From CADCVT01 sp036389485 (GTDB taxonomy: Bacteria > Actinomycetota > Thermoleophilia > Solirubrobacterales > Solirubrobacteraceae), in the NCBI GenBank assembly GCA_036389485.1, contig DASVPR010000049.1, forward strand, positions 81,485-145,484: 64,000 nucleotides of DNA. Reading direction: 5' to 3'. The number at the start of each line of letters is the position of its first letter. The first letter of the stretch is position 1. Positions 15,271 through 23,684 of this stretch are shown piece by piece. Both the position numbers and the translations under genes were made by a program. The notes beneath the pieces were generated by a model. That model made no database searches. It had not been told where the DNA came from and saw only the letters and a program-made list of their open reading frames with translations.

Positions 15271-18200
15271 GGGTCCCAGGCTGATCCCGTTCGGCCTGGC
15301 CGCGGCGTCGTACGTGCTCGCGCTCGTCCAGCGGCCGGGCACCGTCGTCGCCGACACGAAGGTCGACCTGTACGTCGACCCCGGGTCGTTCATCGCCGAC
15401 GTCGCGAGCGCGTGGACGCCGACCGGCCAGCTCGGCCACGTCTTCGGGGGGCAGTACGGCGGCTACCTCTTCCCGATGGCGCCGTGGTTCGCCGCGGGGG
15501 ACGCGCTCGGGATCCCGGTGTGGGTCGTGCACCGCCTCTGGCTGGGAACGATGTTCGCGGTCGCCGCGATCGGGGTCGTGAAGCTGCTCGACGACCTCCT
15601 CGACCGCCCGCGCGGCGCGCCGCACGTCGCCGCCGCGGTCCTCTTCGTCCTCAACCCGTACGTCGCGATCTACGCGAACCGCATCAGCGTCTCGCTGCTC
15701 GCGTACGCCGCGCTGCCGTGGCTGCTGCTCGCCGTCCACCGCGGCCTCAGACACCCGCGCGGATGGCGGTGGCCCGCGGTCTTCGCGCTCGTCCTCACCT
15801 GCACCGGCGGCGGCGTGAACGCGGCGGTGACGGGGTGGCTGCTCCTCGCGCCGATCCTGTTCGTCCTCTACGAGCGGACGCTCGGCGGGGTCGGCAGAGG
15901 GGCGCTGAAGCCGTTCCTCGTGCGACTCGCGCCGGCCGTCGCGCTCGGGAACGCGTGGTGGGTCGTGCCCGTGCTGGTCCACGCGCGGTACGGCCTCGAC
16001 TTCCTCCCGTTCACCGAGCAGCCCGGGACGATCTGGCAGACGACGAGCGTCAGCGAGGCGCTGCGGCTGATGAGCTTCTGGACGAGCTACATCGGCCTCG
16101 GGTTCGGCGGGACGCTGCGGCCGTACACGTCGATCGGGCCGGACTTCCTCTTCAGCCCGGTCGTCGTCGTGGCGTCGCTGCTCGTCCCCGCGTTCGCGCT
16201 CGGCGGGTTCGCGTGGACGCGCCGCTGGCGCTACGGCCCGTTCTTCCTGATCCTCACGCTCGTCGGGCTGCTGGTGATGGTCGCCGGGTTCCCGGAGGGG
16301 ACGCCGCTGCGCAGGGCCGCGACCTTCACCTACAACCACGTCGGGGTCGTGCAGTTCCTGCGCACGACGTACAAGGCCGGGCCGCTCGTTGCGCTCGGGC
16401 TGGCGTGCCTGGGCGGCGTGGCGTTCGGGATGCTGTGGGCGCGGCGGCGCGTGCTGATGACGCTCGCGGGCGCGGCGGTCGTTGTCGCGGCGGCGTGGCC
16501 GCTCGTGTCCGGCCAGGCGCCCGAGCGGCAGCTCGCGTTCGACGTCCCGTCGTACTGGGAGGACGCGGCGAAGCAGGTGGACCGGCTGCCGGAGGACGAG
16601 CGGGCGATGGTCCTGCCCGGGCAGCTGTTCGCGTTCTACGAGTGGGGCGGGACGTGGGACCCGATCCTCCAGACCCTCGCCGACCGGCCGGTCGCCGAGC
16701 GGTGGGTCGTGCCGTTCAGCGACCTGCGCGCCGTGGACCTGATGTGGGCGGCGGACTCGCTGGTCAGCCAGGAGCGGATGCTCCCCGGCCAGCTCCCGCC
16801 GCTGCTGGACCTGCTCGGGGTCGGGATGCTCGTCACGCGCGCCGACAGCGACCGGTCGCGGAGCGGGGCGGTCGGGGCGGTGGAGGCGGCGGACGTCCTC
16901 GGGCGGGCGGGCACGCAACTCGGCCCTCTCCGCCGCGAGCTCGCCGCCGCCGGGCGCGTGCGGGGGGACACGCGTGAGCCGCGCGTCCGGCTCCAGCGGC
17001 TGGACACCGGCGGGATGGTGCGGCTGCTGCCGCGCGCGCCCGCGACGATCATCGACGGCGGCGCGGAGGGGATCGCGGAGCTGGCGGGGTTCGGCGCGCT
17101 GGACACGAAGCGCCCGCTGGCGTACGCCGCGGACCTCGACCCGGCGGAGCTGCGCCGCGCGGCCGCCGGCGGCGCGTCCTTCGTCGTGACGGACACGAAC
17201 CGCCGCCGCGCGTACACCGCGGCGCGGCTGCGCTCCAACACCGGGCCGACCCTTCCTCCGGACGAGGACCTCTCGGAGGACGGCGCGATGCTCGATCCGT
17301 TCGATCGCGGGCCGGACGCCCAGACCGTCGCGCTCGTCGAGGGCGTGGAGTCCGTCACCGCGCCCGCGTCGCCGCAGGTCACGCAATTCCCCGAGCACCG
17401 GCCGTACGCGGCGATCGACCGCGACGAGGCGACCGCCTGGCTGGCCGACCGCGCGCTCGCGCGGCCGCGCCACGTGCTGACCGTGAAGCTCGAGGCGCCG
17501 CGGACGATCCCGTACGTCGAGGTCCTGCCCTACGGCGACCGGCACGGCGTCGTGCAGCGGATCGCGATCGACGGCGAGGAGGTCGACGTCCGGCCGGGGT
17601 GGAACCGGGTCGAGCTGGGGAAGCGCGTCGACGAGGTGAGCGTCCGCATCCTGGACGTCTCCCAGCCGGACGGGATCACCGGCGGCGCGGGCGGTATCCG
17701 CGAGCTGCGCATCCCCGGCGTGACCGCGCGCGAGCGCCTGCGCCCGCCGGTGCTGGTCGAGCGGGCGCTGCGAGGCCGGCCGGCAGCCCTGACGTACCTC
17801 TTCTCGCGCACGACGGTCGACGCGCCGCGTCGCTCCGGCCCGCCGAGCGGGCCGTTCCAGTCGTACGTCGTGCGCGACCGGGTCGACCCGGAGCGTCAGC
17901 TCGTCCGCACGATCAGCCCACCGGCGGCGATGCGGTACGCGGTCGACGCGTGGACCTCGGCCGCGCCGAGCGGCACCGACGCCGCTTTGGACCGCCTCGC
18001 GGGCGCGTCCGGCGGCGTCGCCACCTCGACCGGGCGCTATCGCGGGCAGAGCAGCTTCCGGGCGTCGGGGGCGTTCGACGGCGATGCCGGGACCGCGTGG
18101 ATCGCGCCGTGGCTCGACCGGCCCCAGACGCTGCGCCTCCGGGCGCGGAGGCCGTTCGCGGTCTCGCGCCTGAGGCTGCGGCCGCCGCGCGAGACAGTGC

Positions 18201-19468
18201 GAGTGCCGACCGCGGTGAAGGTGCGGGTGAGCGACGACACCGATCCGCCGACCGGCCCGCTGCTGCCGGTCGACGCGGACGGGACGGTCGCGCTGCCGCG
18301 GCGCATGCGCGGGCGGGTCCTGACGATCGAGGTCGTCGACGCGGCGTTCCCGGCGGGCGCGACCGGTCGCGAGCGGCAGCGGCGCGCGGTCGGGATCGCC
18401 GAGGTCGTCGGCGCGCCGCGCCTCGACGTGCCGCGGTCGGGGCCGCTCCGCGGCCGCTGCGGGGACGCGACCGTCGACACGACGAACGGCCGCGTCGAGC
18501 TGCGCGCGGTCGGGCGGGTCGAGGACCTCGCCGGCGACCTGCCGATCAGGGCCGAGCAGTGCGGGAAGCCGCTGCTCCTGCACGCCGGGGAGCAGCGCGT
18601 CCTGGGCGGGCGCGGGCCGCTCGTCGTCGACCACCTGCGATTGCGCTCCGGCGGAGAGCCGGCCGCGGCCGTCGCGCCCGGTCGCGTCGTCGACCCCGGC
18701 GATCAGGGCCGCGGGAAACGCTCGGGCATCCGCCTCGCCGTCGACCGTCCCGCGTGGCTCGTCGTCGGCGAGAGCTACAACGAGGGCTGGCGCGCGACGT
18801 GCGACGGCCACGACCTTGGCGCGCCGACCCCGATGCAGGGCTACGCGAACGGCTGGCGCGTCGAGCCGGGGTGCCAGCAGGTCGACGTCGCGTGGGCGCC
18901 GAACCGCTGGCTCCCGCCCGCGTACATCGTCTCCCTCGTCGCGTGCCTGGCACTGCTCGCGGTGGCGCTGAGGCGAGGGGGCGCCCCCGCCGCGTCGCCG
19001 CAGCGGTCGCGGGCGGGGGCGCAACCGGCGTCGCTCGGCGAGCCGCGGGAGGGCGCGCCGCCGCCATCGCTCGGCCCGCCCCCCGGTGGCGCACTGCCCG
19101 TGCGCCTCGGCCCCATCGCGGACGCCGCCGCCACTCCATGGCCCCTTCGCCGCGCGCTCCTCGCGGGCCTCGCCGCGGGTGTCGTGCTCGGGTTCGTGTT
19201 CGCGATCCGGGCGGGCGTCGTGATCGCGCCGGCGGTCGCGTTCGTGCTGTGGCGGGGGTTCTCGGCGAAGCAGCTGGCGCTGGCCGCGGGCGGGCTGCTC
19301 GGCGTCGTCGTGCCGATCCTCTACCTCGCGATCTCGCCGCGGGACCCCGGCGGCTACAACACCAACTACGCGGTCGAGCTGATCGCCGCGCACTGGGTCG
19401 GCGTTGCGGCGGTGGTCCTCATCGGGATCGCGCTGTGGCGGACGGTCGCCGCCGCGCGGCGCGGTTAG
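15269..19468 (+). CDS. alpha-(1->3)-arabinofuranosyltransferase-like (AftD/DUF3367) giant membrane protein
   Basis: 1399 residues, the size of mycobacterial AftD. The N-terminal third is a GT-C membrane domain whose first loop holds DTKVDLYVDPGSFIADVASAW (acidic catalytic-type motif) and GYLFPMAPWF. Residues about 600-1250 are extracytoplasmic and contain two discoidin/carbohydrate-binding-like stretches (EHRPYAAIDRDEATAWLADR and FRASGAFDGDAGTAWIAPW). The C-terminus returns to the membrane with about five helices. AftD adds arabinofuranose to arabinogalactan in mycobacteria; here the sugar and acceptor may differ. ATG at 15269 overlaps the divergent ligase start. It neighbours a flippase, a ligase and methyltransferases. 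Confidence 0.82.
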   Translation: MGPRLIPFGLAAASYVLALVQRPGTVVADTKVDLYVDPGSFIADVASAWTPTGQLGHVFGGQYGGYLFPMAPWFAAGDALGIPVWVVHRLWLGTMFAVAAIGVVKLLDDLLDRPRGAPHVAAAVLFVLNPYVAIYANRISVSLLAYAALPWLLLAVHRGLRHPRGWRWPAVFALVLTCTGGGVNAAVTGWLLLAPILFVLYERTLGGVGRGALKPFLVRLAPAVALGNAWWVVPVLVHARYGLDFLPFTEQPGTIWQTTSVSEALRLMSFWTSYIGLGFGGTLRPYTSIGPDFLFSPVVVVASLLVPAFALGGFAWTRRWRYGPFFLILTLVGLLVMVAGFPEGTPLRRAATFTYNHVGVVQFLRTTYKAGPLVALGLACLGGVAFGMLWARRRVLMTLAGAAVVVAAAWPLVSGQAPERQLAFDVPSYWEDAAKQVDRLPEDERAMVLPGQLFAFYEWGGTWDPILQTLADRPVAERWVVPFSDLRAVDLMWAADSLVSQERMLPGQLPPLLDLLGVGMLVTRADSDRSRSGAVGAVEAADVLGRAGTQLGPLRRELAAAGRVRGDTREPRVRLQRLDTGGMVRLLPRAPATIIDGGAEGIAELAGFGALDTKRPLAYAADLDPAELRRAAAGGASFVVTDTNRRRAYTAARLRSNTGPTLPPDEDLSEDGAMLDPFDRGPDAQTVALVEGVESVTAPASPQVTQFPEHRPYAAIDRDEATAWLADRALARPRHVLTVKLEAPRTIPYVEVLPYGDRHGVVQRIAIDGEEVDVRPGWNRVELGKRVDEVSVRILDVSQPDGITGGAGGIRELRIPGVTARERLRPPVLVERALRGRPAALTYLFSRTTVDAPRRSGPPSGPFQSYVVRDRVDPERQLVRTISPPAAMRYAVDAWTSAAPSGTDAALDRLAGASGGVATSTGRYRGQSSFRASGAFDGDAGTAWIAPWLDRPQTLRLRARRPFAVSRLRLRPPRETVRVPTAVKVRVSDDTDPPTGPLLPVDADGTVALPRRMRGRVLTIEVVDAAFPAGATGRERQRRAVGIAEVVGAPRLDVPRSGPLRGRCGDATVDTTNGRVELRAVGRVEDLAGDLPIRAEQCGKPLLLHAGEQRVLGGRGPLVVDHLRLRSGGEPAAAVAPGRVVDPGDQGRGKRSGIRLAVDRPAWLVVGESYNEGWRATCDGHDLGAPTPMQGYANGWRVEPGCQQVDVAWAPNRWLPPAYIVSLVACLALLAVALRRGGAPAASPQRSRAGAQPASLGEPREGAPPPSLGPPPGGALPVRLGPIADAAATPWPLRRALLAGLAAGVVLGFVFAIRAGVVIAPAVAFVLWRGFSAKQLALAAGGLLGVVVPILYLAISPRDPGGYNTNYAVELIAAHWVGVAAVVLIGIALWRTVAAARRG

Positions 19469-19483
19469 CCTGCCGCCCTCCGC

Positions 19484-20224
19484 ATGACCGCGCACACCGA
19501 GACCGTCTGGGACCTCGAGAACCTCGCCCGCGCCGAACGGCTCGCCGACTGGATCTTCGAGCAGTTCCGCCCGCACGTGCGTGGCGACGTCGCGGAGATC
19601 GGCGCGGGGATCGGCACGTACAGCGAACGGATCCGGGCGGTCGGCGTCGACGACCTCCTCCTCGTCGAGCCGGACCCGGCGTGCGCGGCGCGCCTGCGCA
19701 CCTCGTTCTCCCACGTCGCGGAGGAGACGCTGCCGGAGGCGCCGTCGCTGCGGCCCGGCGAGCGGGACTTCGTCGTCGCGCTGAACGTGATCGAGCACAC
19801 GGCGGACGACCACGCCGCCGTCGCCGCCATGGCCCGCGCGCTGCGGCCCGGCGGCGTCCTCAGCCTGCTCGTCCCCGCGCACCCGCGCCTCTACGGGCGG
19901 CTCGACAGCCTCTACGGCCACCACCGCCGCTACACCCGCGCGCGCCTGCGCGACCTCGTCGAGGAAGCGGGCCTCGAGGTCCTCGACCTCTACCGCTTCA
20001 ACGCGCTCGGCATCCTTGGCTGGATGGCGAAGAACCGCACGCGCGAGCCCTCGCTCGACCCGCGCTCGCTGCGCGCCTTCGAGCGCGTCCTGCCGCTCTA
20101 CCGCACGCTCGTCGAGGACCGCTTCCGCCCACCGGTCGGGCTGAGCCTGATCGTGCACGCGCGGAGGGGCCCGGAGGGGCCCGTCGCGCGCGCCGGGAAG
20201 TCGAGCCGCGAGGGTTCGGCGTGA
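19484..20224 (+). CDS. class I SAM-dependent methyltransferase
   Basis: 246 residues. Motif I is VAEIGAGIGTYSERI, the acidic residue ending beta-2 is in LLLVEPDPA, and NVIEHTADDHAAVAAMARALRPGGVLSLLVPAHP is the usual post-II/III region of small-molecule methyltransferases. A sugar or lipid-linked glycan is a plausible substrate given the location (inference). It starts 15 bases after the AftD-like gene. A TAGCCT at 19466-19471 overlaps that gene's stop codon and may be an internal promoter. The stop overlaps the following GTG (GTGA). Confidence 0.85.
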   Translation: MTAHTETVWDLENLARAERLADWIFEQFRPHVRGDVAEIGAGIGTYSERIRAVGVDDLLLVEPDPACAARLRTSFSHVAEETLPEAPSLRPGERDFVVALNVIEHTADDHAAVAAMARALRPGGVLSLLVPAHPRLYGRLDSLYGHHRRYTRARLRDLVEEAGLEVLDLYRFNALGILGWMAKNRTREPSLDPRSLRAFERVLPLYRTLVEDRFRPPVGLSLIVHARRGPEGPVARAGKSSREGSA

Positions 20225-20625
20225 GGATCGCCGCGGCGGCCGTCGCGGTCGTCGTCGCCGCGTTCTTTGGTGCGCGCCTGCACGACCACGAGCGCTGCGA
20301 CGACGCGCGCGGCGAGGTCTTCTCCGCCGCCTTCCGCGGGCAGGGCGCACCGGCCGGCGCGGTGGACCGCATCCGCGAGAGCTGTCGCGGCACCGCCGCG
20401 CTCGTGTCCGTCGCGGGCGCACTGCACGCCCAGGGCCGCGACGCGGAGGCCGCGGCGCTCGCGCGCGAGGCGACCGAGGAGGAGCCCGACAACGCGGCGG
20501 CGTGGCGGGCGCTGGCGGAGACCGGTCAGGCGCCGGCCGAGGCGCGGGCGGCCGAGCGGCGCCTCAGGGAGCTGGATCCGAACGGCGCGTCCTTGAACCG
20601 CAGCGCGGGCCGCTCGACGAGGTAG
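20221..20625 (+). CDS. small membrane-anchored or secreted TPR-like protein
   Basis: 134 residues. An N-terminal hydrophobic segment (AAAAVAVVVAAFFGARL) is a signal peptide or anchor. It is followed by a Cys pair (C25, C54 region) and helical ALHAQGRDAEAAALAREATEEEPDNAAAWRALAE, which fits one to two tetratricopeptide repeats. GTG at 20221 overlaps the methyltransferase stop, so it is coupled to it. Its last 100 bases are antisense to the end of the acyltransferase gene. Function unknown; perhaps a partner for membrane-side glycan enzymes. Confidence 0.65.
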   Translation: MRIAAAAVAVVVAAFFGARLHDHERCDDARGEVFSAAFRGQGAPAGAVDRIRESCRGTAALVSVAGALHAQGRDAEAAALAREATEEEPDNAAAWRALAETGQAPAEARAAERRLRELDPNGASLNRSAGRSTR

Positions 20626-21731
20626 TAGCTCAGCGCGGCGCAGGCGATAGCCATCGCGAGCGCGACCACCGCCATCGAGAGGTAGCCGGAGCCGGGGATC
20701 CACTCGTCGGCCTCCTGCTTCTTCAGCCAGACGACCAGCGGGCCGTGGTACAGGAAGATCCCGTACGAGATCAGGCCCAGCCAGCCGAGCACGCGCGAGG
20801 CGAGCAGCCGGCGCGGCCAGCCGCCGCCGGCGGTCCCGAAGATCGCCGGGAGCAGGAGCAGCACCGCGACCGCCGCGTACCCGAGGTGCTCGCCGAGGTA
20901 GTTGATGTTCGTGTAGACGAGGAAGAACCCGCGCGGCAGGTCGAGCTGCGTTGCGACGAACCAGAACACCGCGGCCGCGAGGAGCCAGGGGACCCACGGC
21001 CGCCGCTCGATCACGCGCAGCGGAGCGGGGCGCGCGTGCGCGCGGTGGACGACGACGCTCAGCACCGCCAGGACCATCCCGTACACGAACCAGTCGAGGT
21101 AGGTGGCGAGCGTGTTCTGCAGGACGAAGAAGCCGCCGTCCGCCTGCAGCGCGCTCCGCAGCGCGAGGCTCGCCGCGGCGAGCAGGAACAGCACGCCCAA
21201 CTCGACCTTCCACCGCTGTCCGGCGATGCGCCCCACCGCCACCGCGATGAAGGGCAGCGCGAGGTAGAACGAGATCTCGATGCACAGCGTCCACGCCGGG
21301 AAGATCCCCTGGACCGTGCTGTCGAGCCAGTAGATCTGGGCGAACGAGTACGAGCGCCACCACGGGCCGTCCCAGAACCCCGGCAGGCCGGGCCAGAGGG
21401 CGAGCACGGTCAGCGCGACCCAGTACGCCGGCACGATCCGCAGCACCCGCCGACGGGTGTAGTCGCGGATCCGCACCCGCGGCCGGCCCTCCAGTCGCGC
21501 CGCCACGAACGGCCGGTAGAGCAGGAAGCCCGAGAGCAGGAAGAACAGCGTCACGCCCATGTTCAGGCGCGCGGTGTAGGCGCCGAGCGCGTTGTCGACG
21601 TTGAAGCCGCTGGCGCCCGCCGTGTGGGTGAGGACGATCGCGATCGCGGCGAGCGCGCGCATCGCGTCGAGCAGCGGGAAGCGCGGGTTGCCGGGCGGCG
21701 GCGCGAGCGCGGGGGAGGGGGCGGCGGCCAC
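20526..21731 (-). CDS. membrane O-acyltransferase (acyltransferase-3/OafA family)
   Basis: About 401 residues and ten helices. It starts with RFPLLDAMRALAAIAIVLTHTAG, where the conserved His and the R/D pair mark the acyltransferase-3 family that O-acetylates or succinylates cell-surface sugars. NMGVTLFFLLSGFLLYRPF and the C-terminal YYLVERPALR are family hallmarks. I prefer GTG at 21731, which lies 7 bases after TAAGCT. ATG at 21758 would add nine residues and overlap the divergent ATG at 21757. The 3' end overlaps the TPR-like gene by 100 bases. Confidence 0.85.
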   Translation of the reverse strand: MAAAPSPALAPPPGNPRFPLLDAMRALAAIAIVLTHTAGASGFNVDNALGAYTARLNMGVTLFFLLSGFLLYRPFVAARLEGRPRVRIRDYTRRRVLRIVPAYWVALTVLALWPGLPGFWDGPWWRSYSFAQIYWLDSTVQGIFPAWTLCIEISFYLALPFIAVAVGRIAGQRWKVELGVLFLLAAASLALRSALQADGGFFVLQNTLATYLDWFVYGMVLAVLSVVVHRAHARPAPLRVIERRPWVPWLLAAAVFWFVATQLDLPRGFFLVYTNINYLGEHLGYAAVAVLLLLPAIFGTAGGGWPRRLLASRVLGWLGLISYGIFLYHGPLVVWLKKQEADEWIPGSGYLSMAVVALAMAIACAALSYYLVERPALRFKDAPFGSSSLRRRSAARASAGA

Positions 21732-21738
21732 GGAGCGC

Positions 21739-21748
21739 AGCTTAGGCT
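21739..21748. promoter_or_regulatory. bidirectional leaderless promoter AGCTTAGGCT
   Basis: The plus -10 is TAGGCT (21743-21748), 8 bases before ATG 21757. The minus -10 is TAAGCT (21744 to 21739), 7 bases before GTG 21731. The two boxes share the TA at 21743-21744, so one promoter core can serve both genes. Confidence 0.6.
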
Positions 21749-21756
21749 GGCGCCCC

Positions 21757-23034
21757 ATGCGGCCCCCGGACCCCTTCGCGCGGCGCCTCGCCCTCGTCGC
21801 GGCGGGGGCGCTCGCCGTGCGCGTGGCCGCGGCGTTCGGCGCGAAGGACAACCTCGTCCAGGGCGACGCGATGATCTTCCACCAGGTCGCCCAGAACATC
21901 GCGGACGGGGATGGGTTCACGCAGGCCTTCGCGGACGCCCCGACCGCCGAGCACCCGCCCGGCTGGGAGGTCGTTCTGGCCGCCGCCGACCTCGTCGGCG
22001 GCAACGGCTACTTCTCGCACCGCCTCCTCGGCGCCGCGATCGGCACGGTGACCGTCGTCCTCATCGGACTGCTGGGGGGGCGAGTGGCGGCGGAGCCGGG
22101 CGGGCGGCGGGGCGACGCCGTCGGGCTCGTCGCGGCGGGGATCGCGGCCGTCTACCCGATGCTCTGGGCCGCGGACGTGTCTCTGATGAGCGAGACCCTC
22201 TACGGCGCGCTCGTGGTCGGGTCGCTCCTCGCCCTGGCGGCGGTGCGCGACCGGCCGGGGGTGAAGCGGGCCGCCCTTGCCGGCGCGCTCCTCGGCGCCG
22301 CCGCCCTCACCCGCGGCGAGGCGCTGCTGCTCGTCCCGCTCCTCCTGATCCCCTTCACGTGGAGGCATCGGCGAGCGATGGTCACCGGCCTCGCGGCCTT
22401 CGCGCTCGTCCTCGCGCCGTGGCTGATCCGCAACGCGACCACGTTCGAGGACCCGCCGCTCATCTCCGGCAACGCCAACAACCTCTGGGCCGGCGCCAAC
22501 TGCCGCGAGACCTACTACGAGGAGCTGATCGGCTACTGGCGCTTCCAGTGCTACTCCGACGAGCGGCCGGGCGAGGACGAGTCCGAGTACTACGCGCGCC
22601 AGCGCGAGGAGGGCTGGGCGTACGCGCGCGACCACGCGGCGCGGCTGCCGGCGGTGGTGCCGGTGCGGGTCCTGCGCGTCCTCGACGCGTGGAGCCTGCC
22701 GCAGTCGGTCTTCATCAACGCGCAGGAGGGCCGCGGCACGGCGTCGACCCGGTGGGGCATCCGGATGTGGTGGCTCCTCGCGCCGCTCGCGGCCGCCGGA
22801 GCGTTCCTCGTCCGGCGAAGAGAGCGCTGGCTGCTGCTCGCGCCGGTCGCGATGGTGATCGCCGTCGCGGCGGTGACCTACGGCACGACGCGGTTCCGCT
22901 TCGCCGCGGAGCCGTCGGTCTGCGTGCTGGCCGCCACGACGCTCGTCGCCTTCCGCACGCGGATGACGCAGTTCCACATCGCGACCTCGCGCAGGCCCGG
23001 CACCCGCGCGATGAACGCCAGCCGCGGCCAGTAG
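21757..23034 (+). CDS. GT39-like polytopic glycosyltransferase
   Basis: 425 residues with about nine helices in the first and last thirds. The first loop contains GDAMIFHQVAQNIADGDGFTQAF and TAEHPPGW, resembling the catalytic loop and Y/HPPG-type motif of PMT/ArnT-like GT-C enzymes. LTRGEALLLVPLLLIPF follows the family. A soluble segment with NLWAGANCRETYYEE precedes the last helices. Its final 157 bases are antisense to the methyltransferase gene at 22878, and the residues after RFRFAAEPSVCVLAATTLV look non-conserved. Donor is probably a polyprenyl-phosphate sugar (family knowledge); acceptor unknown. Confidence 0.82.
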   Translation: MRPPDPFARRLALVAAGALAVRVAAAFGAKDNLVQGDAMIFHQVAQNIADGDGFTQAFADAPTAEHPPGWEVVLAAADLVGGNGYFSHRLLGAAIGTVTVVLIGLLGGRVAAEPGGRRGDAVGLVAAGIAAVYPMLWAADVSLMSETLYGALVVGSLLALAAVRDRPGVKRAALAGALLGAAALTRGEALLLVPLLLIPFTWRHRRAMVTGLAAFALVLAPWLIRNATTFEDPPLISGNANNLWAGANCRETYYEELIGYWRFQCYSDERPGEDESEYYARQREEGWAYARDHAARLPAVVPVRVLRVLDAWSLPQSVFINAQEGRGTASTRWGIRMWWLLAPLAAAGAFLVRRRERWLLLAPVAMVIAVAAVTYGTTRFRFAAEPSVCVLAATTLVAFRTRMTQFHIATSRRPGTRAMNASRGQ

Positions 23035-23684
23035 CGCGGCTCGATCCGCTCCACGACGAGCCCCGGCCGCGACCGCACGAGCCGGATCGTCGGGCCGACG
23101 TGCACCGCCCACAGCCCCGCGCCGTACGGGTTCTTCCGCGGCGGCCCGTGGCGCCTCTCGTACAGCCGCGGGCCGCTTGACGGCCCGAGGAAGTGGTACG
23201 GCGACATGTCGTGCCCGCCCCACGGCGAGTACCAGTTCGTCCACGAGATGTAGCCCCACCCGCCGGGCTTCAGGACGCGCTCGATCTCGCGGATCACGTC
23301 GGGCGTGTTCGGCGTGTGCTCGAGCAGGTTCGAGGCGAAGACGCCGTCGACCGAGTCGTCGTCGAACGGCAGCGCCCCGGCGTCCGCGAGGATCGCCCCC
23401 TCCGGAGGGTCGCCCGCGAGCGCCAGCTCCTCCTCGGAGTTGTCGACGGGCAGCACGGTGGCGCCGGCGGCGCGGAACGCGCGGGTGTAGAAGCCCGGGC
23501 CGCAGCCGAGGTCCGCGATGGTCTGCCCGCGCAGCGGCCCGTAGCGGCGGTCGAGGTCGGCGACCGCCTCCCGCGCGAGCACGGTGTAGAAGGGACCGGG
23601 ATCGGTCTGCTCGTTGCGGAACAGCGTCCACAGCTGCTTGACCCGGGCGAGCCCGTGCAGGACGGGCGGGTCGGCGCCGCTCAC
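22878..23684 (-). CDS. class I SAM-dependent methyltransferase
   Basis: 268 residues. Motif I is TIADLGCGPGFYTRAF, followed by VLPVDNSEEEL, ADAGALPFDDDSVDGVFASNLLEH and IREIERVLKPGGWGYISW, a full UbiE-like methyltransferase pattern. GTG at 23684 overlaps the stop of the GT4-flippase fusion gene (GTGA), so it is co-translated with it. The last 23 or so residues (after CVIRVRK) are low-complexity and come from DNA that is also the 3' end of the GT39-like gene. Likely modifies a glycan or its lipid carrier (inference). Confidence 0.85.
   Translation of the reverse strand: MSGADPPVLHGLARVKQLWTLFRNEQTDPGPFYTVLAREAVADLDRRYGPLRGQTIADLGCGPGFYTRAFRAAGATVLPVDNSEEELALAGDPPEGAILADAGALPFDDDSVDGVFASNLLEHTPNTPDVIREIERVLKPGGWGYISWTNWYSPWGGHDMSPYHFLGPSSGPRLYERRHGPPRKNPYGAGLWAVHVGPTIRLVRSRPGLVVERIEPRYWPRLAFIARVPGLREVAMWNCVIRVRKATSVVAASTQTDGSAAKRNRVVP

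Noticed and set aside
13828..16977. Plus-strand open frame of over 1000 codons across the ligase and the AftD start.
   Set aside because: Low-complexity Arg/Gly/Glu translation; the ligase on the minus strand and the AftD-like frame explain the region.
15251..20422. Minus-strand open frame of over 1700 codons opposite the AftD-like gene.
   Set aside because: It is a shadow of GC-rich coding on the plus strand: Arg/Asp/His/Pro-rich, no domains, no membrane pattern, while the plus frame has clear family motifs.
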